From Mycolicibacterium lacusdiani (GTDB lineage: Bacteria > Actinomycetota > Actinomycetes > Mycobacteriales > Mycobacteriaceae), in contig NZ_JAKCFC010000001.1 of assembly GCF_021916785.1 (NCBI RefSeq), positions 372,001-436,000 on the forward strand: DNA of 64,000 nucleotides, written 5' to 3'. A model generated the notes under the pieces. That model ran no database searches, was not told the origin of the DNA, and worked only from the letters and a program-made list of their open reading frames with translations. The position numbers and the translations under genes were made by a program. Of this stretch, positions 1-7,735 are shown piece by piece (position 1 is the first letter of the stretch; each line of letters starts with the position of its first letter).

Positions 1-422
1 CGTCGGATGCTCAGCGCGTCGTCGAGGGTCTTCATCCCTGGCGCCCACGCGGCGTACTCCTCGTGCCCGAAGTAGGACTGCCGCATCCCGGCGGCGATCA
101 CCAGGTAGTCGTATTCGAGCGTGTACTGGCTGTCGTCGGGACGGCGCGCGGTGAGGGTTCGCGCGTCGGCGTCCAGTCGGACGGCTTCGCCGAGCAGGGT
201 CTGCACGTTGTGGTAGTCGGCCAGTTCCTCGCGCAGCGACCGGCTGATCTGGCCGATGCTCAGCGTTCCCGTCGCGCACTGATAGAGCAGCGGCTGAAAC
301 ACGTGGCATGCGGCGCGGTCGAGCACCGTGACGTCGACGTCGACCTTGCCGAGCCGCCGCGCACAGAACAGTCCGCCGAAGCCACCGCCGATGATGAGTA
401 CCTTGGGGCGGGCCCTGCTCAT
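1..422 (-). CDS. NDH-2-like FAD/NAD(P) oxidoreductase (C-terminus outside window)
   Basis: Only the N-terminal 140 residues or so are present; the gene runs off the left edge. The protein opens with a Rossmann FAD-binding motif (VLIIGGGFGG) directly after the start, followed by the FQPLLYQ segment typical of type II NADH dehydrogenases. This family moves electrons from NADH to quinone at the membrane without pumping protons. The start ATG overlaps the stop of the upstream PPOX gene (ATGA), so the two are probably co-translated. The exact substrate cannot be told from the fragment. Confidence 0.82.
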   Translation of the reverse strand, partial: MSRARPKVLIIGGGFGGLFCARRLGKVDVDVTVLDRAACHVFQPLLYQCATGTLSIGQISRSLREELADYHNVQTLLGEAVRLDADARTLTARRPDDSQYTLEYDYLVIAAGMRQSYFGHEEYAAWAPGMKTLDDALSIR

Positions 423-853
423 GTCGGATCAACTCCCTTCGTCGGCTGAGCCGAGATGCGCAGCAGCACACGGCTCTTGCGTCCCCGCGCAGCGATGGTC
501 TCGACCATGGTCATCACCCGGAACTCCAGGCCGTACTTCTGCTTCACCAGGTCTTCCACCCGGGACACCTCGACCGGATCGGTCACCACCTCGGCGGTGC
601 CCTCGAGCACCGGTTCGCCAGCGTCGACCCTCCCGGTCCGCCCGCACGCTCGCAGCGTCACCCGGGGGTCGCGTCGCGCTCGCTTGACCTTCCACGAGTC
701 TGCGGGCGTCCACGCCGAGAGATCGGCACCGTCGCGCACGATCCACATCGGCGTCGCGACTGCCTCACCGCTGCGCTTGTACGTCGTCAGCGAGACGAAC
801 TTCTCGCCGGACAGACGCGTTGCCAGAGCCGTCGTGTCGTTCACACCGCTCAC
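419..853 (-). CDS. PPOX-class (F420-dependent type) oxidoreductase, 144 aa
   Basis: A small split-barrel protein of the pyridoxamine-phosphate-oxidase-like superfamily. The N-terminal part (FVSLTTYKRSGEAVATPMW) and the WKVKRARRDPRVTL segment are characteristic of the mycobacterial members that bind F420 or a flavin. Length is normal for the family. It is the first gene of a two-gene unit with the NDH-2-like gene, with a 4-base ATGA overlap. The physiological substrate is unknown. Confidence 0.85.
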   Translation of the reverse strand: MSGVNDTTALATRLSGEKFVSLTTYKRSGEAVATPMWIVRDGADLSAWTPADSWKVKRARRDPRVTLRACGRTGRVDAGEPVLEGTAEVVTDPVEVSRVEDLVKQKYGLEFRVMTMVETIAARGRKSRVLLRISAQPTKGVDPT

Positions 854-896
854 TGTGCCACCGGTGACTCGAGATCCTCGCGGTTCGGCGTTCCGT

Positions 897-1280
897 TCAG
901 CGTTTCGCCTCGGCGTTGAGGAACGCCGCCGTGTCGTAATAGGTGCGGAAGGCCGCGATCGACTCGCCGTCGGCTTCGAAGATGCTCACGCCGTCGTAGC
1001 TGAAGTCACTGCCGTCGCGCAGCGTTCCGTTCGAGGTCCACTCGAGGACGACGAGATCCCCGTCCACGACCTGGTGCTTGAAGTCGGAGTCGATGTCGCC
1101 GAAGACGTCGCGGTACTGCTGCCAGAAGGCGCGCGCACCGTCCTTGCCGCTCTCCTGATGCGGCAGACCCGCCTTGCTCAAGGTGGCGTCGTCGCCGAAC
1201 AACTCGACGATCGGGTCGACGTTCTTGCTGCTGTGGAGTTCGCCCAGTGCGGACACGAATCGTTCTGCCATGTCGGTCAT
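897..1280 (-). CDS. SnoaL/NTF2-like protein, 127 aa
   Basis: The reading frame can be opened at 1319, but the ATG at 1280 gives the usual N-terminus of this fold (MTDMAERFVSAL). The pattern of an alpha helix, the VELFGDDATL strand, the ARAFWQQY helix and a C-terminal sheet fits a SnoaL-like cone domain. Such proteins are small ligand-binding proteins or isomerase-like enzymes of mostly unknown role. No partner gene is linked: the neighbouring permease is divergent. Confidence 0.78.
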   Translation of the reverse strand: MTDMAERFVSALGELHSSKNVDPIVELFGDDATLSKAGLPHQESGKDGARAFWQQYRDVFGDIDSDFKHQVVDGDLVVLEWTSNGTLRDGSDFSYDGVSIFEADGESIAAFRTYYDTAAFLNAEAKR

Positions 1281-1424
1281 GAGGGTGCTGTACCCGAAGG
1301 CGGCGGGATCACACGACACGTCACCGCCACGTCACAGGAGATGCATAGCTCAACACCGAGGGGGTATCACTGTCGCCTAATTGGCGATGATCACGTCGCC
1401 TGCCACGCACCGCGGGAGGCGTAC

Positions 1425-2774
1425 ATGACATCGGAAGCTCGAGCGCACGACGACACCGAGGTGGCCGAAGACACCAAGCTCAAGCGCGGCATCACCGGAC
1501 CGCTGCTGTTCCTGTTCATCCTCGGCGACGTGCTCGGAGCGGGCATCTACGCCCTGATGGGGGTATTGGCCGAGGACGTCGGCGGGGTGCTGTGGGCACC
1601 GCTCGTGGCGGCGCTGGTGCTGGCGCTGCTGACCGCGGGTTCGTACGCCGAACTGGTCACCAAGTATCCGAGGGCCGGCGGCGCCGCCGTCTTCGCCGAG
1701 CGCGCGTTCAAACAACCGGTGATCTCGTTCCTCATCGGCTTCTGCATGCTCGCCGCCGGTGTCACCAGCGCCGCCGGCCTCGCGCTGGCCTTCGCCGGGG
1801 ACTATCTGTCGACGTTCATCGACGTGCCCGCGGTGCCGGCAGCCATGGTGTTCTTGATCCTCGTCGCCTGCCTAAATGCCCGAGGCATCAGCGAGTCGAT
1901 GAAGAGCAACATGGTGATGACGGTGGTCGAGCTGTCGGGTCTGCTCATCGTGATCGTCGCGGTGGCGGTGATGGTCGGTGGTGGCCGCGGTGAGGTCGAC
2001 AGGATCACGCAGTTCCCGGACGGCTCGGTACCTGCCATGGCGATTCTCGGCGGCGCCATCGTCGCCTACTACTCGTTCGTGGGATTCGAGACCTCGGCCA
2101 ACGTCGCCGAGGAGATCCGCAATCCGAGCAAGGTCTATCCGGCCGCACTGTTCGGCGCGCTCGTCACCGCAGGCGTCGTCTATGCGCTCGTCGGGATCGC
2201 CAGTGCCATCGCCCTGCCCGCGACCGAGCTGTCGGAGTCGTCGGGCCCGCTGCTCGCCGTGGTCGGCGCCTCGGGCGTCAACGTTCCGGACTGGCTGTTC
2301 AGTGCCATCGCCCTGATCGCCGTCGCCAACGGCGCGCTACTGACCATGATCATGTCGAGCCGACTGGCGTACGGGATGGCCGAGCACGGCCTGCTGCCGA
2401 GCGTGCTGAATCGTGTTCTGCCGCAACGCCGGACCCCGTGGGTCGCCATCGTCGCGACGACGGTGGTCGCCATGGTGCTGACCCTGGTAGGCGACCTCTC
2501 CACGCTCGCCGAAACCGTCGTGCTGTTGCTGCTATTCGTGTTCATCTCGACCAACGTCGCCGTACTGGTGCTCCGCCGCGACGCCGTAGAGCACGAGCAC
2601 TTCCGGGTCTGGACGTTCGTGCCCGTGCTCGGCGTCTTGTCGTGCGTGCTGCTGCTCACCCAGCAGACCGTGACGGTCTGGCTGTTCGGCGCCATCCTGC
2701 TGGCAGTCGGGGCCGTGCTCTACCTAGTAGCTCGCGCGGCGACCCGGCGATCGGCCACGCGGTCATCGACTTAG
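1425..2774 (+). CDS. APC-superfamily amino acid permease, 449 aa
   Basis: The long frame is open far upstream, but the real start is the ATG at 1425, preceded by GGGAGG at 1414-1419. The protein has about 12 hydrophobic helices. The first carries the unwound-helix motif GDVLGAGIYALMG of APC transporters, and FVGFETSANVAEEIRNPSK is the conserved helix 6 and following loop. It should import an amino acid or related amine across the inner membrane; specificity cannot be read. Its stop overlaps the stop of the convergent hydrolase gene by four bases. Confidence 0.9.
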   Translation: MTSEARAHDDTEVAEDTKLKRGITGPLLFLFILGDVLGAGIYALMGVLAEDVGGVLWAPLVAALVLALLTAGSYAELVTKYPRAGGAAVFAERAFKQPVISFLIGFCMLAAGVTSAAGLALAFAGDYLSTFIDVPAVPAAMVFLILVACLNARGISESMKSNMVMTVVELSGLLIVIVAVAVMVGGGRGEVDRITQFPDGSVPAMAILGGAIVAYYSFVGFETSANVAEEIRNPSKVYPAALFGALVTAGVVYALVGIASAIALPATELSESSGPLLAVVGASGVNVPDWLFSAIALIAVANGALLTMIMSSRLAYGMAEHGLLPSVLNRVLPQRRTPWVAIVATTVVAMVLTLVGDLSTLAETVVLLLLFVFISTNVAVLVLRRDAVEHEHFRVWTFVPVLGVLSCVLLLTQQTVTVWLFGAILLAVGAVLYLVARAATRRSATRSST

Positions 2775-3448
2775 TCGGGCCGAACACCGACCAGTGCCGC
2801 AATGCGCGCTGCCACCCCGGCGGCGACCTCACGGGTCGCGCCGTCGGTCGCGGGGCGATATTCGTCGGCCACCGGATCGAGGGCGGCGCCTGCGATCGAG
2901 GCGTGGTCGGCGTCCAGCATGGCGACCTCCACCGGCCAGCCGGCCGCGCGCAACGCCTCCCCGAAATCCCTGCTGGCCGACGGGGGCACCACGTCGTCGG
3001 CCGCGCCGTGCAGGAGGGTGAATGGCGTGCCAGTCTCCTCGGAGGTGAGGCTGTCGGTCACGTGCAGCCCAGATATCGGGCCCGCGGCCATGAACGCGCC
3101 CGCGAGGCACACCGTATGGGTCAGGTCGATCTCCAGCCGATGCGCGTGCACCGTGAGGTCGGCCGCTGCGAGCCCGCCCATCGACCACCCGACGAGCACC
3201 AGAGGATCCGAGCCGAAACCCCGGGCGAAGTCCAGCGACGCCAACAGGTCCGAACGCCCCCGGTCGTCGGCGTGGGAGTTCCAATCGGAGGCGACGACGT
3301 GGAGGCCGTGGCCGGCGACGAGGTCGGCCAGCACTCCGACGGACGCCCTGGCGTCGGTCTGCATGCCGTGCCACAGCAGCACGGTGGGATGGGAGGGCTC
3401 GCCATGGAGATCGGCCTTGCGTCCCGGGGCGTATTCGACGGTTTCCAC
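2771..3448 (-). CDS. Alpha/beta hydrolase, dienelactone-hydrolase-like, 225 aa
   Basis: GTG at 3448 is the best start; further upstream the frame reads through the next gene antisense. The fold is recognisable: HGMQTD oxyanion loop near residue 27, nucleophile elbow GWSMGG with Ser89, acid Asp151/152 in HGAADDVVP, and His182 in DADHAS. This is a complete Ser-Asp-His triad. Esterase or related hydrolase activity in the cytoplasm is likely; there is no signal peptide. The gene is convergent with the permease. Confidence 0.82.
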   Translation of the reverse strand: METVEYAPGRKADLHGEPSHPTVLLWHGMQTDARASVGVLADLVAGHGLHVVASDWNSHADDRGRSDLLASLDFARGFGSDPLVLVGWSMGGLAAADLTVHAHRLEIDLTHTVCLAGAFMAAGPISGLHVTDSLTSEETGTPFTLLHGAADDVVPPSASRDFGEALRAAGWPVEVAMLDADHASIAGAALDPVADEYRPATDGATREVAAGVAARIAALVGVRPD

Positions 3449-3542
3449 GGGCCCAGAATGCCCTCGCGGCCCGATCGCAATCCCCGACGGTGGAACGGGT
3501 ACCCCCGACGTGACAAGAGCCCGGCATGACGAAAGGACGACC

Positions 3543-3572
3543 ATGACGATAGGACTGCTTCGTGCCCCGTGA
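3543..3572 (+). other. Possible 9-codon leader ORF overlapping the VOC start
   Basis: An ATG at 3543 with a good upstream GAAAGGA opens a 9-codon frame that stops at 3572, eleven bases inside the VOC gene that begins at GTG 3562. The best ribosome site thus serves the tiny ORF, suggesting translational coupling. It could equally be chance. Confidence 0.35.
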
Positions 3573-3999
3573 GATTCAGGTGACGTTCGACTGCGCCGAC
3601 CCCGCAGCGCTGGCCACGTTCTGGGCCGAGGTGCTGGGGTACCAGGTGGAGGCTCCACCCCCCGGGTTCGACACCTGGGACGCCGCGCTGGAATCGATGG
3701 GGGTTCCGCAGGAGCACCGCAACGACGCGTCGGCGCTGATCGATCCCGAGGGATCGGGCCCGCGAATCTTCTTCCAGCGCGTCCCGGAGGGCAAGGCCGC
3801 GAAGAACCGCGTCCACCTCGACGTGCGCGCAGCCCCCGAGCTGACGGGCGAGGAGCGCATGGTGGCGTTGGAGGCCGTATGCGCTCGACTGGTGGCGGTG
3901 GGCGCGACGCGCATCGGCCGACAGGAGCCGGAGCCGCCGTTGACCGCCGGCCACATCGTGCTCGCCGATCCGGAGGGCAACGAGTTCTGCCTGGACTGA
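3562..3999 (+). CDS. VOC (glyoxalase/bleomycin-resistance fold) protein, 145 aa
   Basis: The sequence starts in the form usual for this subgroup (PREIQVTFDCADPAALATFW) and ends with LADPEGNEFCLD, the C-terminal VOC motif carrying a metal-type Glu. Two beta-alpha-beta-beta-beta modules fit the length. Members may be metal-dependent enzymes or binding proteins; no substrate is evident. The GTG start has only a weak AGGA upstream, while a short leader ORF with a better ribosome site overlaps it. Confidence 0.85.
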   Translation: MPREIQVTFDCADPAALATFWAEVLGYQVEAPPPGFDTWDAALESMGVPQEHRNDASALIDPEGSGPRIFFQRVPEGKAAKNRVHLDVRAAPELTGEERMVALEAVCARLVAVGATRIGRQEPEPPLTAGHIVLADPEGNEFCLD

Positions 4000-4066
4000 G
4001 CACGAGACCGGGTTGGCAGGAACGGCGACCGGGTACGCGGGTCGCTACCAACCGGAAGGGCGCGAC

Positions 4067-4204
4067 ATGACCGATCCCACGAATCAGCGGCACGAAGAAC
4101 ACCTGACGGCCGAGGAAGACGACGGCTCGGCGGATTTCCAGCCGGAGGACGGCGGAACGGCATCACCGCCGCTGGGCGACCCCGGGCCCAGCGAACGGGG
4201 CTGA
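4067..4204 (+). CDS. Small acidic hydrophilic protein, 45 aa
   Basis: A short frame with ATG at 4067 and GGAAGGG upstream. The product is highly acidic and Pro/Gly-rich with no hydrophobic segment, so it is probably disordered. It resembles other tiny acidic proteins in this window (5901-6026, 6029-6202, 29218-29367). No function can be assigned. Confidence 0.6.
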   Translation: MTDPTNQRHEEHLTAEEDDGSADFQPEDGGTASPPLGDPGPSERG

Positions 4205-4221
4205 GTACGGTTCGCCGTCCG

Positions 4222-4668
4222 GTGTCGCCGCCCCGGCCCGTGACCGAGCAGACGCTCGGCGCCTGGGTCATCAAGTGCAACCCACGGTTGACTGCGCTCG
4301 AACCGATGGTCGCGGCGGGGCGGGCGAAGACGTCCTGGTGCATCGCCGACAACTATCGTTCGCAGTTGATCGAAGCCGGTCAGCGCGTGCTGTTCTGGGT
4401 GTCGGCGCACCCCCGGCGCGGGATTTGGGGCGCAGGCCGGATCACCGGCAGGCCGTATGTCGAAGACGATGGCCTTCGCGTCCGGACCGAGATCGGACTC
4501 TTCGACGATCCGGTCACCGCCGAGGAATTGGCCACTGTGGCCGACCTGCGCACGATGGAGGTCTTCCGGTCGCCGCAGCAGGCCAACCCGTCGTGGGTGA
4601 GCCGAACGGAGCTCGAGGTACTGGACGGACTGCTACCCATTGCGCCGATCGGTCACGCCGGCGGATAG
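4222..4668 (+). CDS. EVE-domain-like (PUA-type) protein, 148 aa
   Basis: The N-terminal AWVIKCNP, the central QRVLFWVS and GIWGAGRITG segments match the layout of EVE domains, PUA-related folds that bind modified bases in RNA or DNA. Start is GTG 4222, with GTG 4240 as an alternative. Its last 16 bases overlap the convergent FAD oxidoreductase gene. Whether it reads modified nucleic acid here is inference. Confidence 0.7.
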   Translation: MSPPRPVTEQTLGAWVIKCNPRLTALEPMVAAGRAKTSWCIADNYRSQLIEAGQRVLFWVSAHPRRGIWGAGRITGRPYVEDDGLRVRTEIGLFDDPVTAEELATVADLRTMEVFRSPQQANPSWVSRTELEVLDGLLPIAPIGHAGG

Positions 4669-5588
4669 GGAAGGCCGAAGTCGTCCGACAGCAGACTCTG
4701 AACGATGATCATCGCCGCCTGCGATCCCGCTGACATTGCGTCGGCTAGATGCGGTTGCTTCGTACAGACATCTCCCGCAGCGAAGACGGTCGAAACGCTC
4801 GACCGGTGCATCTTGTCGACGTGAACCGCGTTAGGCGACAGCTGCGACGCAGCACTCTGGACTCCCAACGTCTCTCCCAGCCGGGATCGTTGGCTCAGCG
4901 GCGCCTCGACGAGCAAGCCGTCGCGCTCGAGCCGGTCTCCGTCGGCGAAGACGACGTGCGTGAGCCTGCCCTCGTCGCTGGCCAACTGCACGACGCGTCG
5001 CTGCTCCACTTCGACCTTGGCGACCTGCAGCATCCGGAGCTGCTCGGAGTCCAATCGAGTTGGCCCGTCGGTCAACATCGTCACGTCGTCGCTCCAGCCC
5101 CGCAGCATCAGGGCGGCATGGACGGCTTCTTCGCCGGACGCCAAAGCCGCCAAGCGCTTGTCCCGCATTTCCCAGCCGTGGCAGAACGGGCACTGAAAGA
5201 CCGACGATCCCCACAGCTCACCGATTCCCGGAAGGTCCGGCGGGTTGTACTTCATACCGGTGGCCAGGAGAACCCGTCGCGCCGTGAGCGTTTCGCCGTC
5301 GGCCAGTTCCAGCAGGTATCCGTCTTCTCCGCTGCTGCCGCCCACGACCTCGCCGGTGCGGAACTCGACGGACGGGTACGCCGCCAACTCGGATCGCCCC
5401 TGCGCGTACAGGTCCGCAGGCGGGCGTTGGTCATATCCGAGCAGCCCACCGATGGTCGGTGACGCGCGATTGCTCTGATGGCCGGCGTCGATGACGACGA
5501 CGTGCCTGCGGGCTCTTCCGAGGACGAGCGCGGCGCTCAACCCGGCGGCTCCCGCGCCGACGACCGCGCATTCCCATACTGGCGACAC
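4653..5588 (-). CDS. Thioredoxin-reductase-like FAD oxidoreductase with CPFC motif, 311 aa
   Basis: The protein has an N-terminal FAD motif (VVGAGAAGLSAALVLGRA), the redox-active pair Cys133/Cys136 in FQCPFCHGWE, and a C-terminal FAD motif around FAAGDVC. Length and architecture are those of low-molecular-weight thioredoxin reductases. However, the CPFCHG active site is closer to dithiol oxidases of the GliT/HlmI type than to the CATC of true thioredoxin reductase. A role in thiol-disulfide chemistry on a small molecule is therefore possible. No thioredoxin gene is adjacent. Confidence 0.85.
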   Translation of the reverse strand: MSPVWECAVVGAGAAGLSAALVLGRARRHVVVIDAGHQSNRASPTIGGLLGYDQRPPADLYAQGRSELAAYPSVEFRTGEVVGGSSGEDGYLLELADGETLTARRVLLATGMKYNPPDLPGIGELWGSSVFQCPFCHGWEMRDKRLAALASGEEAVHAALMLRGWSDDVTMLTDGPTRLDSEQLRMLQVAKVEVEQRRVVQLASDEGRLTHVVFADGDRLERDGLLVEAPLSQRSRLGETLGVQSAASQLSPNAVHVDKMHRSSVSTVFAAGDVCTKQPHLADAMSAGSQAAMIIVQSLLSDDFGLPYPPA

Positions 5589-5642
5589 GTCGGCATGATT
5601 ACCGGGATCAGCCGTACGAAACGTCCGAAAGACGCAGCGCGC

Positions 5643-5888
5643 CTAGCAGGTCCAACCGGTGAGCGGGGGCCACGAGTCGACGTCCTGACCCCCGGAACGC
5701 AGCACGACGTACTGATAGCCCTCTGCGGCCGCGACCGCGACGGTGTCGGCGAACACGCGGCGACACTCGTCCTCGGGGCCGCGGACGACGACGTCCTCGG
5801 AGGCGCCGTCGTCCGCGTCGCCACGATTGACCGGCTTCGCGGTCACGACTTCCCACTGACCTTCGCCGTCGTCGATGGGTTCCATCAC
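5643..5888 (-). CDS. Small conserved-type protein of unknown function, 81 aa
   Basis: Starts with GTG-ATG at 5888/5885. The product is acidic at the N-terminus, with a compact alpha/beta-looking C-terminal half (VFADTVAVAAAEGYQYVVLRSGGQ) and one terminal Cys. It is the last of three small genes in tandem on the minus strand, 12 bases after the 41-aa ORF. No domain was recognised. Confidence 0.6.
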   Translation of the reverse strand: MMEPIDDGEGQWEVVTAKPVNRGDADDGASEDVVVRGPEDECRRVFADTVAVAAAEGYQYVVLRSGGQDVDSWPPLTGWTC

Positions 5889-5900
5889 GAGGACTTCGTC

Positions 5901-6026
5901 TCAGTCGGTCTCGGCGTCGGGGAGACCGTCCGCCGGTGGCGTCGAGTACGCGGGATTCACCGCGGGCACATCGCCTTCGGAGTTCTGGTACCGATCGTCG
6001 GGATCGTTGGACTCGGGGGTTGTCAT
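5901..6026 (-). CDS. Tiny acidic protein, 41 aa
   Basis: ATG at 6026 has an excellent ribosome site (AGGAG, six bases upstream), and the frame ends TGA at 5901. The product is acidic, rich in Pro, Asp and Asn, and looks disordered. The ribosome site overlaps the stop of the upstream 57-aa gene, so the two are translationally linked. Function unknown. Confidence 0.6.
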   Translation of the reverse strand: MTTPESNDPDDRYQNSEGDVPAVNPAYSTPPADGLPDAETD

Positions 6027-6028
6027 GA

Positions 6029-6202
6029 TCACTCCTGACCGGGTCGTTCGGCGTCGACGACTTCGCGTTCGTGCTGGGTGCGCCGCTCCAGTTCGTCGTC
6101 GTCGAGGTGCTTCGACTCCTTCGCGTGCTCCCGGTGGTCCGGACGCACCTCCTCGGTCGGCACCATCACCTGGTTCACGTCGGCAACGTCATCGGGTGTC
6201 AT
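6029..6202 (-). CDS. Small charged protein, 57 aa
   Basis: The frame is open from 6238, but ATG 6202 (MTPDDVADVNQVMVP) is the more natural start. The product is strongly charged (KESKHLDDDELERRTQHERE), probably one helix with disordered ends. It heads a three-gene run of tiny proteins, only two bases from the next start. No domain recognised. Confidence 0.5.
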   Translation of the reverse strand: MTPDDVADVNQVMVPTEEVRPDHREHAKESKHLDDDELERRTQHEREVVDAERPGQE

Positions 6203-6260
6203 GCACTCAGCGTTACCCGTTCTCCGTCGTTTATTCACGCTGCCGCCCTAAACTCGCCGG

Positions 6261-6569
6261 GTGGGCCAACCTCCACTCACCGACGACGGGCACTACTACG
6301 TCATCGACGGCCGCCGGTGGCGCGCGACGGACCCGTCGATTCCGGAGGATCGGCGCACCGAACTGGTCGCCACGCTGATGTCATGGCGCAGGGAGGTCCG
6401 CAGGACCAAGGGCACCGACGAGGAGTCCGCGGCCCGTGCCGGTGTCCAGGCAGTCAAGGTCGCACTGGGGGAACGCGGCACGCCGCCGTGGTGGGAGCAG
6501 ACCGACGACCAGCGTCGCGCCAGGTGGGAAGCAGACGTGCCCGTGCCGGAAACGCGGCCAGCGAAGTAG
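6261..6569 (+). CDS. Conserved-type hypothetical protein, 102 aa
   Basis: GTG start at 6261. A hydrophilic, Arg/Trp-rich protein (YYVIDGRRWRATDPSIP, then helices with RREVRRTKG and a PPWWEQTDDQRRARWE tail). The N-terminal WRATDP-type segment occurs in small actinobacterial proteins of unknown role. It is divergent from the small-protein cluster and convergent with the S4 gene. Confidence 0.6.
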   Translation: MGQPPLTDDGHYYVIDGRRWRATDPSIPEDRRTELVATLMSWRREVRRTKGTDEESAARAGVQAVKVALGERGTPPWWEQTDDQRRARWEADVPVPETRPAK

Positions 6570-6595
6570 TCCGCCGCGGAACTCGCTGCCGCCGT

Positions 6596-6973
6596 TCACA
6601 TTTGACTGGCACGCCACCTGTCGAGTACCCGCCGGTCACGTTTCGTGGGCCTGCCCGCGCCGCGATCGCGAGCGGCCACCGGAATCGTGGCGACCGGCGG
6701 CGGCGGGGGAGTTCTGTCGAGATAGCAGGTGACGGCGTCCGCCGCGCCGACTCGTTTCTGGATGACCCTGACCACCTCGACGATGCGGGTGGTGTCGCCG
6801 ACTCGAGCCCGCACCTGGTCGCCGGGCGACACCATGGTCGCCGGCTTCGCGAGCCGGTCGTTGACGCGCACGTGTCCACCGCGGCAGGCCGAGGCGGCGT
6901 CCGGTCGCGTCTTCGACAGCCGGACCGCCCACAACCACCGATCTACACGGGTCGACTCCACGGAGTCCATCAT
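6596..6973 (-). CDS. S4-domain RNA-binding protein (Hsp15-like), 125 aa
   Basis: Residues 8 to about 55 form an S4 domain (RVDRWLWAVRLSKTRPDAASACRGGHVRVN pattern, with VSPGDQVR). A basic C-terminal tail (RPTKRDRR) follows. Hsp15-like proteins bind free 50S subunits carrying nascent chains; whether that role holds in mycobacteria is inference. Length fits the family. A Pro run (PPPPP) near residue 90 is unusual. Confidence 0.87.
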   Translation of the reverse strand: MMDSVESTRVDRWLWAVRLSKTRPDAASACRGGHVRVNDRLAKPATMVSPGDQVRARVGDTTRIVEVVRVIQKRVGAADAVTCYLDRTPPPPPVATIPVAARDRGAGRPTKRDRRVLDRWRASQM

Positions 6974-6983
6974 GCTCCCGCGG

Positions 6984-7373
6984 CTAGGCGATCATCTGCG
7001 CGATCTGGACGAGATTGCCGCACGTGTCGTCGAGCACCGCGGTCGTCACGTTGCCCATGTCGGTGGGCTCCTGGGTGAACCGCACCCCGAGCCCGCGCAG
7101 CCGCTCGCATTCGGCGCGCACGTCGTCGACGGCGAAGGACGTGAACGGGATGCCGTCCGTCATCAGGGCGTCCTTGAACGTCTTGGCGGCCGGGTGCTCG
7201 TCCGGTTCGAGGACCAGTTCGGTGCCGTCCGGGTCGTCGGGGGACACCACGGTGATCCACCGGTGCCTCCCCATGGGGATGTCGTGCTTCGGGGTGAAGC
7301 CGAGGTTCTCGGTGTAGAACCGCAGGGCCTTGTCCTGGTCGTCGACGAGCATGCTGGTCAAGTTGATCTTCAT
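6984..7373 (-). CDS. VOC family protein co-transcribed with ArsR, 129 aa
   Basis: ATG at 7373 (MKINLTSMLVDDQDKALRFY) with GAAGGGA upstream; the longer frame to 7430 is antisense to nothing useful. The VOC fold is evident from the paired motifs RFYTENLGF and AVLDDTCGNLVQIAQ. The start overlaps the ArsR stop (ATGA), so it is the target gene of that repressor. This ArsR plus VOC pairing is common in actinobacteria; the substrate is unknown. Confidence 0.87.
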   Translation of the reverse strand: MKINLTSMLVDDQDKALRFYTENLGFTPKHDIPMGRHRWITVVSPDDPDGTELVLEPDEHPAAKTFKDALMTDGIPFTSFAVDDVRAECERLRGLGVRFTQEPTDMGNVTTAVLDDTCGNLVQIAQMIA

Positions 7374-7699
7374 GACGTTCCCTTCTCGGTTTGGGTGTCG
7401 GGGTGACCACCTGCGGTGCGTGGCAGCCACCGCCGGAGGATCGGCTCCAGCGGCGCGGTGTCGATGTAGTGGAACTTGTAGCGACCGTCTCGGCGGGTCG
7501 TCACCAGACCCGCGGCCTCGAGGACGTCGAGGTGCTGCGAGACGGCCTGCCGCGACGAGCCGAGCCCGTGCTTGGTCGTCAGACGTGCGCAGATCTCGAA
7601 GAGGGTCTGGCCATTTCGGTCGGTCAGTTCGTCGAGGATCGTGCGGCGGGTGTGGTCGGCAAGCGCCTTGAAGACGTCGGCCTTGGAGACGTCACCCAC
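7370..7699 (-). CDS. ArsR-family winged-helix repressor, 109 aa
   Basis: Residues 5-75 form the winged helix (FKALADHTRRTILDEL, recognition helix SSRQAVSQHLDVLEAAGLV, wing RRDGRYKFHYID). The C-terminal LEPILRRWL helix would dimerise. No cysteine metal site of classic ArsR/SmtB proteins is seen, so it may sense an organic ligand. The GTG start lies about seven bases after a -10 box, implying a leaderless transcript. It is coupled to the VOC gene by a 4-base overlap. Confidence 0.88.
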   Translation of the reverse strand: MGDVSKADVFKALADHTRRTILDELTDRNGQTLFEICARLTTKHGLGSSRQAVSQHLDVLEAAGLVTTRRDGRYKFHYIDTAPLEPILRRWLPRTAGGHPDTQTEKGTS

Positions 7700-7705
7700 G
7701 CCAGA

Positions 7706-7735
7706 ACAATAGGCAAGTCATCACTTGCATGTCAA
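7706..7735 (-). promoter_or_regulatory. arsR-VOC promoter with palindromic operator in the spacer
   Basis: Read on the minus strand: -35 TTGACA (7735-7730), 18-base spacer, -10 TATTGT (7711-7706), then the GTG of arsR. The spacer contains a perfect inverted repeat GCAAGT-4-ACTTGC at 7713-7728. ArsR bound there would occlude RNA polymerase, the classical autorepression layout. Confidence 0.72.

Noticed and set aside
456..1424. Long in-frame extension upstream of the permease
   Set aside because: It runs antisense to two genes and has no membrane or family features; the ATG at 1425 has a ribosome site.
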